The notes under the pieces: model-generated
Databases searched by the model: none
What the model was told of the DNA's origin: nothing
What the model saw: the letters and a program-made list of their open reading frames with translations, nothing else
NCBI GenBank assembly: GCA_025462865.1
Contig: JAOAPI010000079.1
Location: 1-64,000, forward strand
Origin: Candidatus Sulfotelmatobacter sp.
Lineage (GTDB): Bacteria > Acidobacteriota > Terriglobia > Terriglobales > Acidobacteriaceae
DNA length: 64,000 nt
Direction: 5' to 3'
Shown here: positions 45,330 through 52,963 of the stretch, piece after piece
Position numbering within the stretch: the stretch's first letter is position 1
How the letters are laid out: every line of letters starts with the position of its first letter
Translations under genes and position numbers: made by a program

Positions 45330-46277
45330 CTAATTACTTTGTGCGCGCAGCAAATGAAAATACCGCTGCGCCTTTTTCACGTCCCGCGCGATCTGCTCGC
45401 GCAGTGCTTCTACTGACGGAAACTTGATCTCATCGCGCACCCGGTCAAGGAAACAAATCTCAACTTCGCTCTCCGGTGTCAGTTCGATGGGATGGAAGTC
45501 CAACAGGTGTGTCTCTACGGCAAACGAATCGGCGCCAAACGTCGGCCGATTGCCGATATTGGTAACGGAATCGAAACGCTCGCTCCCGACCCGCGTCCAT
45601 GTAACGTAGACGCCATCCTTTGGCACCAGTTCCTCATAGCGCGCCAGATTGATGGTAGGCACGGTGTACTTCGAACCATAGCCGCGCCCGCGTCCCGGCG
45701 TACCGAGAATGCTGAACGGACGCGCCAGCAGATGCCGCGCCCTGCTCACACGCCCGTCGCATATTAATTTTCGAATATGGCTGCTGGAAACCGGCTCGCC
45801 GCGAAGCTTCTCCTCCGCGTAGACCCTCACCGCAAATCCCATCTCCGCGCCGAAGTGCGTCAGCAAATTCACGTCGCCCGCGGCTTTGTGCCCGAAGCGA
45901 AAGTTGTAGCCCTCATGCACCTCGTGCGCGTGCAGCTTCTTTTTCAGGATTCGCTCGGCGAACTGGCGTGGCGTCATGAGCGAGAGGTCACGTCCGAAAG
46001 GCAGAATCAGCGCTGCATCAACACCCGTACCTTCAAGCAGCCGCAATTTCTCGGGCAGTGGAGTAAGCAGCTTCAGTCCGGAGTCCGGCCGCAAAATGCG
46101 CGCCGGATGAGGCTCAAACGTAACCGCAACCGCTTTGCCACCGATTTCCCGCGCCCGGCGCACAATTTCACGGAGCACATGCGCGTGCGCCCGATGTAGT
46201 CCGTCAAAATTCCCCACACTGATAACGGACGGCCCGAAGCCATCGGGAATGTCATCGAGTTTGTGAAAAACCAGCAT
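45330..46277 (-). CDS. ribF: Bifunctional riboflavin kinase/FAD synthetase
   Basis: 315 residues. The N-terminal FMN adenylyltransferase domain has SVGNFDGLHRAHAHVL and the KKLHAHEVHEGYNFRFGHKA region. The C-terminal flavokinase has GRGRGYGSKYTVPTINL, VTNIGNRPTFG and DFHPIELTP. It makes FMN and FAD from riboflavin. A short repeat-rich gap (46286-46357) separates it from the MBL-fold gene upstream on the same strand. Confidence 0.95.
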   Translation of the reverse strand: MLVFHKLDDIPDGFGPSVISVGNFDGLHRAHAHVLREIVRRAREIGGKAVAVTFEPHPARILRPDSGLKLLTPLPEKLRLLEGTGVDAALILPFGRDLSLMTPRQFAERILKKKLHAHEVHEGYNFRFGHKAAGDVNLLTHFGAEMGFAVRVYAEEKLRGEPVSSSHIRKLICDGRVSRARHLLARPFSILGTPGRGRGYGSKYTVPTINLARYEELVPKDGVYVTWTRVGSERFDSVTNIGNRPTFGADSFAVETHLLDFHPIELTPESEVEICFLDRVRDEIKFPSVEALREQIARDVKKAQRYFHLLRAQSN

Positions 46278-46285
46278 TGCAGATT

Positions 46286-46357
46286 AGTGATCAGTGGCCA
46301 GTGTCCAGTGGTCAGAAAGTCAGTGGTTGAAGATTTTTCACCAAGCACTGATCACTG
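46286..46357. repeat. CAGTG-type dispersed repeat with inverted arms
   Basis: Several 7-base units of the type YCAGTGG (ATCAGTG, GCCAGTG, TCCAGTG) lie in the gap before ribF. A perfect 11-base inverted repeat, AGTGATCAGTG at 46286-46296 and CACTGATCACT at 46346-46356, brackets them. The 16-base core AGTGTCCAGTGGTCAG (46300-46315) recurs exactly, inverted, at 55281-55296. Confidence 0.7.
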
Positions 46358-46378
46358 GCTGACAACCGGCCGCTGCCT

Positions 46379-47152
46379 TCAAATTTCAAACTCTAGCTTC
46401 AGCCCGTCATAAGACAGCCGCACGTGCGGCGGCAGCGTCGCATTCGTCGCCTCATGCCCAAGATCGTGGCAGATGTGGGTGAAGAATGCCCGCTTCGCTT
46501 TCACGCGTTCCACGATGCGAAGCGAATTCTCGACTGTCGAGTGCGTGGGATGCGGCTTATGGCGCAGCGCATCCAGGAAAAGAATGTCCAATCCTTCCAG
46601 TTGATGGAGTGAGGCTTCGGGAATCTCGCTGTGGTCAGTGAGGTAAGCGGCAGATCCAAAGCGAAAGCCGTAAATTTCCGTCTCCCCATGGATCAGCCTT
46701 ATCGGTTCGAAGCGCGCCCCAAAAACCTCGACCGGCCCGTCGATAGGACGCAGTTCCAACTGCGGCAAGCCCCCAAATTTGTAATCGGCGTCGAAAACAT
46801 AGCTGAACATCCGGCGCAGAAAGGCTGCCGCGTCCGGACGCGCATACAACGGCAACTTCCCGGGCTTGTGGCGGTAACTGAGCGGTCGCAGGTCGTCGAT
46901 GCCGAGAATATGATCCGCGTGCGTGTGCGTATAAAAAACCGCATCCACCCGTGTAATTCGTTCGCGAATCGCCTGCGTGTAGAAATCGGGAGTGGTATCG
47001 ATCAGCACCACTTTCCCCGCATACTCGATCATCACCGAAGGCCGGGTGCGGCGGTCATGCGGGTCGCTGGAGTGGCATACGGCGCAATCGCAACCGAGCG
47101 TGGGTACGCCCATAGATGTGCCGCTGCCCAGCACTGTCAGGGTCGCCTTCAC
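46379..47152 (-). CDS. MBL-fold metallo-hydrolase, PhnP-like
   Basis: 257 residues. The metallo-beta-lactamase metal motif is THTHADHILGIDDL. An N-terminal cysteine-rich piece (GCDCAVCHSSD) and PSVMIEYAGKVVLIDTTPDF resemble PhnP-type phosphodiesterases. HIGHD-like ligands continue in LTDHSEIPEA and ICHDLGHEA. It would hydrolyse a cyclic phosphate or similar ester. It starts 16 bases after the DUF1844 gene, in a same-strand run that ends with ribF. No phn (phosphonate) genes are near, so the substrate stays open. Confidence 0.85.
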   Translation of the reverse strand: MKATLTVLGSGTSMGVPTLGCDCAVCHSSDPHDRRTRPSVMIEYAGKVVLIDTTPDFYTQAIRERITRVDAVFYTHTHADHILGIDDLRPLSYRHKPGKLPLYARPDAAAFLRRMFSYVFDADYKFGGLPQLELRPIDGPVEVFGARFEPIRLIHGETEIYGFRFGSAAYLTDHSEIPEASLHQLEGLDILFLDALRHKPHPTHSTVENSLRIVERVKAKRAFFTHICHDLGHEATNATLPPHVRLSYDGLKLEFEI

Positions 47153-47168
47153 GCGCGAACCTTTCTGC

Positions 47169-47786
47169 TCATCGTCCGCTGGTACCCGTGGCGGCTCCGG
47201 GCTGCGGCGGACGCGACAAAGTATTCGTCACTTCCACGTAAGCCATGCGCACCTCGTAAAGACTATTCTGCAGAAAGGTCTGTTCCGTGGGCGTCAGGTT
47301 GCCCTTGGTTTTTTCCGCCAGAAGCGTGAGCGTGTCGATTGTCTGCCGCGCTCCGATGATGTCGAGCCTGGGCTGCTCCCCCTGCTGATGCATTAATCCC
47401 AACTGCAACATCGCCGTCATGTAAAGCGACGCTAGAAAGCGTTCGAACGTCATCTCGAACTCTTTTGCAGAACGGCCACTAAGTTCTACACGCGAGTCGA
47501 GATCTTGCGATGATTTGCGGTAAGCATCCGCCTGAGCGTTTTGCTCCGCTGCCGTAGGCGGCGGTGGCATGATCTGTTCTGCACTCGCATTCTCGTCGGC
47601 GGGAAATGGTGTTACGGATTTGGCAGCCTGCGAATTTGTTTCGGTTGCAGCGGGCTGTGCTGCCGAAGGGATCGCGGGCTTCGGTGTCTCTTGTTCCTCG
47701 CGAACGTCGCTGCGCAATTCTCCGTCCCCGGTAAACAATCGACGGTCGGTTACGGTGAAACCAGAATCCTGTCTTTTCTCGGCCAT
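47169..47786 (-). CDS. DUF1844 family protein
   Basis: 205 residues from ATG 47786, which has AAGGA upstream; a start 18 codons earlier has no such site. The N-terminal half is low-complexity (Ala, Glu, Pro, Gln). The conserved DUF1844 core lies at about 115-190: FLASLYMTAMLQLGLMHQ and DIIGARQTIDTLTLLAEKTK. The C-terminal helix ends in LSRPPQPG. The family is common in acidobacteria and deltaproteobacteria and has no established function. It is embedded between YgfZ and an MBL-fold hydrolase. Confidence 0.8.
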   Translation of the reverse strand: MAEKRQDSGFTVTDRRLFTGDGELRSDVREEQETPKPAIPSAAQPAATETNSQAAKSVTPFPADENASAEQIMPPPPTAAEQNAQADAYRKSSQDLDSRVELSGRSAKEFEMTFERFLASLYMTAMLQLGLMHQQGEQPRLDIIGARQTIDTLTLLAEKTKGNLTPTEQTFLQNSLYEVRMAYVEVTNTLSRPPQPGAATGTSGR

Positions 47787-47865
47787 AGTATCGGTCCTTG
47801 TGAATCGCTCTGTCAGAAATCTCGATGAAAACCACACCACGAAAAAAGTGTAATAAGCGTCGTTC

Positions 47866-47891
47866 CCCTTCGTGTCCTCCGCGGATCTTTA
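47866..47891. repeat. Degenerate intergenic repeat, CCTTCGTG-type
   Basis: CCCTTCGTGTCCTCCGCGGA followed by TCTTTAG combines the CCTTCGTG unit of 37534-37556 with the CCGCG unit of 30472-30497. It lies between the YgfZ and DUF1844 genes. Confidence 0.4.
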
Positions 47892-47915
47892 GCGACGTCC
47901 GCGTTGAAGGCTTTA

Positions 47916-49043
47916 CTAACCCTTATGCGCCACCGCATGCTCGGTGTACTGCCCCATGTCAGTAAGCGGTAGTTGTGCGACGATGGCTTCGACGTTTCCA
48001 ATCATCACCGCTGCGCGCGGAACCCCAACTTCGCGCCGTATATATCCCAGCGCGGCTGTCCGCCGCTCAGGTCCGGCTCCAAGAACCGCAACACTAGTGA
48101 TCTCGCCTACCTCTTTTTCGCCTGCAACAATCTTGGCTCCGGCCGGAAGTTCTGCCGCGCCTTCAGCCAGAAAGCCGGTAAATTTGCGGTGAACATTGCC
48201 GCGCGACCGAATCCGCTCCACAATTTCCTGCCCCACATAGCAGCCCTTATTAAAGTTCAACGCGCGCATCTGTTCAGTTTCCTGGGGCAAGTCGCGCTCG
48301 CGAATGTCTGTTCCATATAACGGAATTCCCGCCGCGATGCGCTGCATTTCCAGCGCCTCGCTGCCAACCGGCATTGCCCCCGCGGCAATCAGGGCCTGCC
48401 ATGTTTTGAAAACGTCCTTTGGATCAAGCCAAATTTCGTATGATTCCTGCTGCGCGTCCTCGCCGCGTATCACAGTGCAATCCGTGCAGTCGCAATCACA
48501 AGCGCATCGCGGAGTCGCGACCTGCAACGCCTGCATTTCGGGAACCGCGATCCCCGCCGCATTCAACACTTTTCGCGACAGCGGCCCCGCTAACCCCAGC
48601 GCCGTTTCCTTGTCGCTGATATTCGTCACTTCTACGTCATCCATGATGATGAAATGATCGAACGTGGCAATAATCTTTTCCACCTGACTGCGATCGGTCT
48701 CCACCACCAGCGACTCTCCGCGGTTGTAAACATACATGTCACCGAGGATCCGACCCTGCGGGTTTAGCAGAAAGGCATAAATGCCATTTCCGACGCCCAG
48801 ATCACGAATGTTGTTCGTGACCATACCATTCAGCCAGCGCACACGGTCGCTGCCGGTTACAAGAATCCTGGCGTGGAACCCCAGATCGTAGACTCCACAA
48901 CCGTTCAGCAGGGCAGAGAACTCGTCCTGCCGATCCGAAAAGCGGGTCGCGGTCGCAGCTCCGCGGTAATCGCTCACCTGGCCCGGACGCGCCCCACCTG
49001 CGGGCTGGGCGCTGATTGCGTCTTGAAGTGGTGTGGTACTCAT
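47916..49043 (-). CDS. ygfZ: YgfZ/GcvT-type folate-binding protein
   Basis: A 375-residue protein of the COG0354 group. The diagnostic motif K-G-C-Y-x-G-Q-E is present as FNKGCYVGQEIVERIRSRG. The GcvT-like domain has VRWLNGMVTNNI and GIYAFLLNPQGRILGDMYVY. YgfZ/IBA57 proteins bind folate and help assemble or repair iron-sulphur clusters. A cysteine-rich insert (CACDCDCTDC) around 180-190 is unusual for the family and could bind metal. The gene leads the minus-strand run to ribF and diverges from a dehydrogenase. Confidence 0.88.
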   Translation of the reverse strand: MSTTPLQDAISAQPAGGARPGQVSDYRGAATATRFSDRQDEFSALLNGCGVYDLGFHARILVTGSDRVRWLNGMVTNNIRDLGVGNGIYAFLLNPQGRILGDMYVYNRGESLVVETDRSQVEKIIATFDHFIIMDDVEVTNISDKETALGLAGPLSRKVLNAAGIAVPEMQALQVATPRCACDCDCTDCTVIRGEDAQQESYEIWLDPKDVFKTWQALIAAGAMPVGSEALEMQRIAAGIPLYGTDIRERDLPQETEQMRALNFNKGCYVGQEIVERIRSRGNVHRKFTGFLAEGAAELPAGAKIVAGEKEVGEITSVAVLGAGPERRTAALGYIRREVGVPRAAVMIGNVEAIVAQLPLTDMGQYTEHAVAHKG

Positions 49044-49122
49044 CGAAACTCAATTATAAGCGAACCCGTTCCGCCTGCCTCCCGAGTATTCATCTCGTCT
49101 GGCTTGTGTTAACTTCTCTGCC

Positions 49123-50202
49123 GTGGACGCCCAAAATCCTTCCAGGAAGCGCTTTGCCGTGATCCCCGGAGACGGCATTGGACAAGAAGTAATCCCCCAG
49201 GCTCTCAAAGTCATCCGTGCGACTGGCGCCGATGTGGAGTTCAGCGAGTTCGACTGGGGCGCTGACCGCTATCTCCGCGACGGTATGACCGTTCCTCCCG
49301 ATGGCTTTGCCATGCTTGGCCGCGACTTCGACGCCATCCTTGCGGGAGCTTTCGGCGATCCGCGGGTCAAGACCAACATCCACGCTAAAGAAATCCTTCT
49401 CGGCATGCGCTTCCAGATGGACCTTTACGCCAATGTGCGGCCCGTGCGCCTGCTCGATACCTCCCTGTGCCCGCTGAAGGGCGTCGAGCCGAAGGATGTT
49501 GATTTTGTTGTGATCCGCGAAAACACGGAAGGCGTTTACACCGATGCCGGCGGAGTTTTCAAGCAGGGCACACCGGATGAGATCGCCATTCAGGAAGACA
49601 TCAATACGCGAAAAGGTGTCGAGCGCATCATCCGCTATGCGTTCGAATACTGCGAGCACCATAAAAAGCAGGATGGATCGCTGCGCCGACGCGTGCTGAT
49701 GTGCGACAAATCAAATGCCATGACCCATGCTGGAGGCCTGTGGCAGCGAGTTTTCAAGGAAGTTGGCGGCGAGTTTCCCCAGATCGCAACTCAGCACATG
49801 TACGTGGACGCTCTCTGCATGCAGATGGTGCGCGATCCGCGGTCCTTCGATGTGATCGTCACCAACAACATGTTCGGCGATATCATCACGGACCTCGCTG
49901 CCGGGCTTCAGGGAGGCCTCGGCATGGCGGCTAGCGGAAATATTCATCCCGGCAAGACGTCAATGTTTGAACCGGTGCATGGCTCCGCACCGCCAATCGC
50001 GGGCAAGAATGTCGCCAATCCATTTGGTGCGATTCTCACTGTGGCCATGATGCTGGAGCACTTGGGATTTCCCAACGAAGCGGAGAAGATCGAAACCGCC
50101 GTGCTCGAAGCCGTCCACGATAAGAAGACCACGCAGGACATTGGCGGAACTCTCGGAACGCGTGAAGCAGGTGAATGGATCGCTAACCGCGTTGGCAGGT
50201 AG
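49123..50202 (+). CDS. Isocitrate/isopropylmalate dehydrogenase family protein
   Basis: A 359-residue beta-decarboxylating dehydrogenase. It starts at GTG. FAVIPGDGIGQEVIPQALKV opens the fold; MRFQMDLYANVRPVRLL and VVIRENTEGVYTDAGG hold substrate-binding Arg and Glu residues; DALCMQMVRDP and VTNNMFGDIITDLAAGLQGG carry the metal-binding aspartates. FEPVHGSAPPIAGKNVANP is the cofactor loop of NAD-dependent LeuB-like enzymes. 3-isopropylmalate (LeuB) is the most likely substrate, but homoisocitrate or tartrate enzymes share these motifs, and no other leu genes are here. Confidence 0.85.
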   Translation: MDAQNPSRKRFAVIPGDGIGQEVIPQALKVIRATGADVEFSEFDWGADRYLRDGMTVPPDGFAMLGRDFDAILAGAFGDPRVKTNIHAKEILLGMRFQMDLYANVRPVRLLDTSLCPLKGVEPKDVDFVVIRENTEGVYTDAGGVFKQGTPDEIAIQEDINTRKGVERIIRYAFEYCEHHKKQDGSLRRRVLMCDKSNAMTHAGGLWQRVFKEVGGEFPQIATQHMYVDALCMQMVRDPRSFDVIVTNNMFGDIITDLAAGLQGGLGMAASGNIHPGKTSMFEPVHGSAPPIAGKNVANPFGAILTVAMMLEHLGFPNEAEKIETAVLEAVHDKKTTQDIGGTLGTREAGEWIANRVGR

Positions 50203-50323
50203 TGACACCTCTTCTGCGCATTGTGTGCAATTCTTTAGCCCCTCATCGCTCCGCAATTATTGCGATAAAAAAAGTTTCTTTCTTCGTGGTAAGCTGCTCG
50301 CACTTGGGGAGGTAACTTACACA

Positions 50324-51313
50324 ATGATTAAGAAACGAATTCACAGCGCCGTGGTCATTTCGCTCGCCGCGCTGCTATTTATGATGGTTTGTATTACGCC
50401 GACGATCGCATCTGGTGCTTCTGGTCTGAATTGGACCCAACTATCTCCGGCGAGTTCTCCGCCCGCGCGATCGTATCCTTCCATGGCCTTCGATCCGATC
50501 AGCAGGCAGGTCGTACTTTTTGGAGGCTACAACGGATCGTACCTCAACGACACCTGGACCTTCGATGGAGCGACTTGGACTCAGGTGAAAACATCGATTG
50601 CGCCGCCTGTCCGCACGAACGCAAGCATGGCTTTTGACCGCGTCACTCTCAAGTTGGTGCTGTTTGGCGGCTATAACGGACACGTGGATCTGGGAGACAC
50701 CTGGCTTTGGGACGGGGCCAAGTCCACCTGGACACAAGTGATCGCATCGAAGTCACCCAAAGCCGTGACCGGTCCGATGTTGTTCACCGATCCGCTGAAC
50801 GGGCGTGTTGATGACTTCGGCGGCTTTGATGGCAACTTTTACCAACTCAAGACATATCAATGGACAGGTACAACTTGGAGGGAATTGAATCCCGCAGGTT
50901 CTGCTTACGCCAGATCGATTGCAGTTTGCGCTACCGACGCTGCTACCAAAGCGACGGTAATGTTTGGCGGCCTTGCCGACGTGAATCCGAATAATACCTG
51001 GACGTGGAACGGAACAACCTGGACTCAGCAGAACCCTTCGCTCCAGCCGTCCGACCGCTACGGCTCTCCCGGCGTATACGACCCGCGCTTGAAGCGCGTA
51101 ATCGTATTTGGGGGAGGACAAGGGGGCGGCGACATCAACGACACATGGGCGTGGAACGGCAGCCAGTGGGCACAGCAGTTTCCCTCCACTTCTCCTCCGG
51201 CTAGGGAGGGCTACGGCATGGCCTTCGACGGAGCCATCGGCCACATCGTGATCTTTGGTGGAGAGGCTGGCAGTACCATCTTCGGCGACACTTGGGAACT
51301 TGATCCAGAGTAA
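50324..51313 (+). CDS. Secreted Kelch-repeat beta-propeller protein
   Basis: 329 residues from ATG 50324, preceded by GGGGAGG at 50306-50312; a longer frame from 50141 overlaps the dehydrogenase and has no ribosome site. A signal peptide covers about 1-30 (VVISLAALLFMMVCITPTIA). Then come six Kelch-type repeats with the pattern VLFGGYNG..LNDTWTFDGATW. The repeats make a closed propeller. There are no other domains, so no enzymatic role is visible. A terminator follows. Confidence 0.85.
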   Translation: MIKKRIHSAVVISLAALLFMMVCITPTIASGASGLNWTQLSPASSPPARSYPSMAFDPISRQVVLFGGYNGSYLNDTWTFDGATWTQVKTSIAPPVRTNASMAFDRVTLKLVLFGGYNGHVDLGDTWLWDGAKSTWTQVIASKSPKAVTGPMLFTDPLNGRVDDFGGFDGNFYQLKTYQWTGTTWRELNPAGSAYARSIAVCATDAATKATVMFGGLADVNPNNTWTWNGTTWTQQNPSLQPSDRYGSPGVYDPRLKRVIVFGGGQGGGDINDTWAWNGSQWAQQFPSTSPPAREGYGMAFDGAIGHIVIFGGEAGSTIFGDTWELDPE

Positions 51314-51320
51314 GAGTCTC

Positions 51321-51350
51321 AGGGCCGGTCTCCCCGGCCCTGCCTCTTTC
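51321..51350 (+). terminator. Hairpin terminator after the Kelch gene
   Basis: Stem 51321-51328 with 51334-51341 (AGGGCCGG/CCGGCCCT) has a 5-base loop, eight bases after the Kelch stop. The tail GCCTCTTTCT is pyrimidine-rich but not a clean T-run. Confidence 0.65.
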
Positions 51351-51370
51351 TACATCTTCTACTAACGCTG

Positions 51371-51425
51371 CCCCGCAGCGGTTACATTCTTTCTTCGCAG
51401 CGGATGCCCGGTCCGCGCTGCGGGG
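51371..51425 (+). promoter_or_regulatory. Leader with two competing hairpins before the HExxH gene
   Basis: A perfect 10-base inverted repeat, CCCCGCAGCG at 51371-51380 and CGCTGCGGGG at 51416-51425, brackets a second copy of CGCAGCGG at 51396-51403. The second copy can pair with the same right arm (51412-51422). The two left arms therefore compete. The structure ends 22 bases before the start of the next gene, where it could hide or expose the translation start. Confidence 0.45.
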
Positions 51426-51447
51426 AAAACGGGTAGACTCGTTGCTG

Positions 51448-52947
51448 ATGGATATCGTCGGAGTTTTCTACCCAAAAATTCTGAGGCCGATTCTGCTGGC
51501 TTGGTTGCTGCTGGGAATCAGCGTTGTGACTCCTGCACAGCAAAATCAAGATGAAGGTAAAAAACAGAATCAGGACCAAGGTCAGAAGCACGCGGACAAG
51601 AATGTCCGCCCCAAAGAGGCACCGAAGGAAGAAGTTAAGATCACGCCGCGTGAGGCGGAGGAACTCTTCCACTCCGTAGATGAGATTCTGGCTTTCGACA
51701 GCAAACATACCGGTCTGCCGATTAAGAAACAGGTCAAGCGCCGCCTGACTAGCCGCGACGAAGTCGTCTCCTATCTGACCAAGCACATGAAGGATGAAGA
51801 CGTGAAGCGCCTGCGGCGTTCGGAGTTGGTGCTGAAAAAGTTTGGACTCCTGCCGCGCGATTTCGATCTTGAAAAACTGCTGGTTTCATTACTGCGCGAG
51901 CAGGTAGCGGGTTATTACGATCCCAAAAAGAAGACGGTAAACCTGCTTGATTGGGTTCCTATCGAACAGCAGGAACCCGTGATGGCTCATGAGTTGACTC
52001 ACGCCTTGCAGGACCAGACAGTCAATCTCACCCGTTGGATGAAGAAGGGCGAAAAAGATCTTGGCGACCTCAAAAGAGATCCCACTGCGGTTGACATCGA
52101 GGACGATGAAATCGACGACACGCGTGAGGCGGTCGTTGAAGGCCAGGCAGAGGCCATGATGCTGGAATACGAACTGGCTCCCGTCGGCCGGTCGATTAAA
52201 GACTCTCCTGAACTGGTGGAGACCATGGAGTCTCAGATGGCCAACGGGACTGACGACTCAACGGTTTTCAGGGACGCACCCATCTTCCTTCGAGAGTCGC
52301 TGACTTTCCCTTACAGCTATGGATTGAATTTCATTGTGAAGCTGATGGAGAAGGGTGGCAAGCAGAAGGCGTTTGCCGACGTGCTGGCGAATCCTCCGTA
52401 CACCACGCGGCAGATCATGCAGCCTGAGACTTATCTGTCAGGAGAAAAAATCGAGCCCATGCGGGTGCCGGAATTCAAGCGCGACTTCAAAGATTACGTG
52501 AAGTTCGACATCGGCGCGATGGGCGAATTCGACGTGGCAGTGCTGATCGAACAGTATGCCGGGAAAAAAGCGTCGGCCCAGATGTATCCATCATGGCGCG
52601 GAGGTTATTACTACGCTGCACGTCCGAAGAGCGATGCGGCTGCGCCTCTCGGGCTGATGTATGCTTCACGCTGGTCGAGCGCGGAGAGGGCATCAGAATT
52701 TGCGCAGATTTACGCTCATTCGCTCGAGCAACGGTATAAGAAAGTGAAAGAAGTTGATCGTTCGCCCGAATCACCAGCCCCGCACACGGACGGTCAGCCT
52801 GACATTCTGGAGGGCCGGCACGCTTGGACTACAGAGGAAGGCACTGTGGTGATTGAAGAGCGGGACGACACCGTGCTGGTGACTGAGAATCTGGATCCAA
52901 ATCTGACAGCTAGTCTGGAACGCGAAGTCTTTGCGGACGGCAAATAA
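51448..52947 (+). CDS. Secreted putative zinc metallopeptidase (HExxH)
   Basis: 499 residues from ATG 51448. A signal peptide covers about 1-30 (LLAWLLLGISVVTPAQ). A Gln/Lys/Asp-rich linker follows. The zinc motif VMAHELTHALQDQ (His181, Glu182, His185) is followed by a plausible third ligand Glu231 in VVEGQAEAM. The distance is gluzincin-like. EQVAGYYDPKKKTVNLLDW just before the motif is conserved in similar proteins I recall from acidobacteria and planctomycetes. No named family is certain. It has a leader with competing hairpins and converges with an aspartyl-protease gene. Confidence 0.78.
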   Translation: MDIVGVFYPKILRPILLAWLLLGISVVTPAQQNQDEGKKQNQDQGQKHADKNVRPKEAPKEEVKITPREAEELFHSVDEILAFDSKHTGLPIKKQVKRRLTSRDEVVSYLTKHMKDEDVKRLRRSELVLKKFGLLPRDFDLEKLLVSLLREQVAGYYDPKKKTVNLLDWVPIEQQEPVMAHELTHALQDQTVNLTRWMKKGEKDLGDLKRDPTAVDIEDDEIDDTREAVVEGQAEAMMLEYELAPVGRSIKDSPELVETMESQMANGTDDSTVFRDAPIFLRESLTFPYSYGLNFIVKLMEKGGKQKAFADVLANPPYTTRQIMQPETYLSGEKIEPMRVPEFKRDFKDYVKFDIGAMGEFDVAVLIEQYAGKKASAQMYPSWRGGYYYAARPKSDAAAPLGLMYASRWSSAERASEFAQIYAHSLEQRYKKVKEVDRSPESPAPHTDGQPDILEGRHAWTTEEGTVVIEERDDTVLVTENLDPNLTASLEREVFADGK

Positions 52948-52963
52948 TCAAACAGAGTTCACA

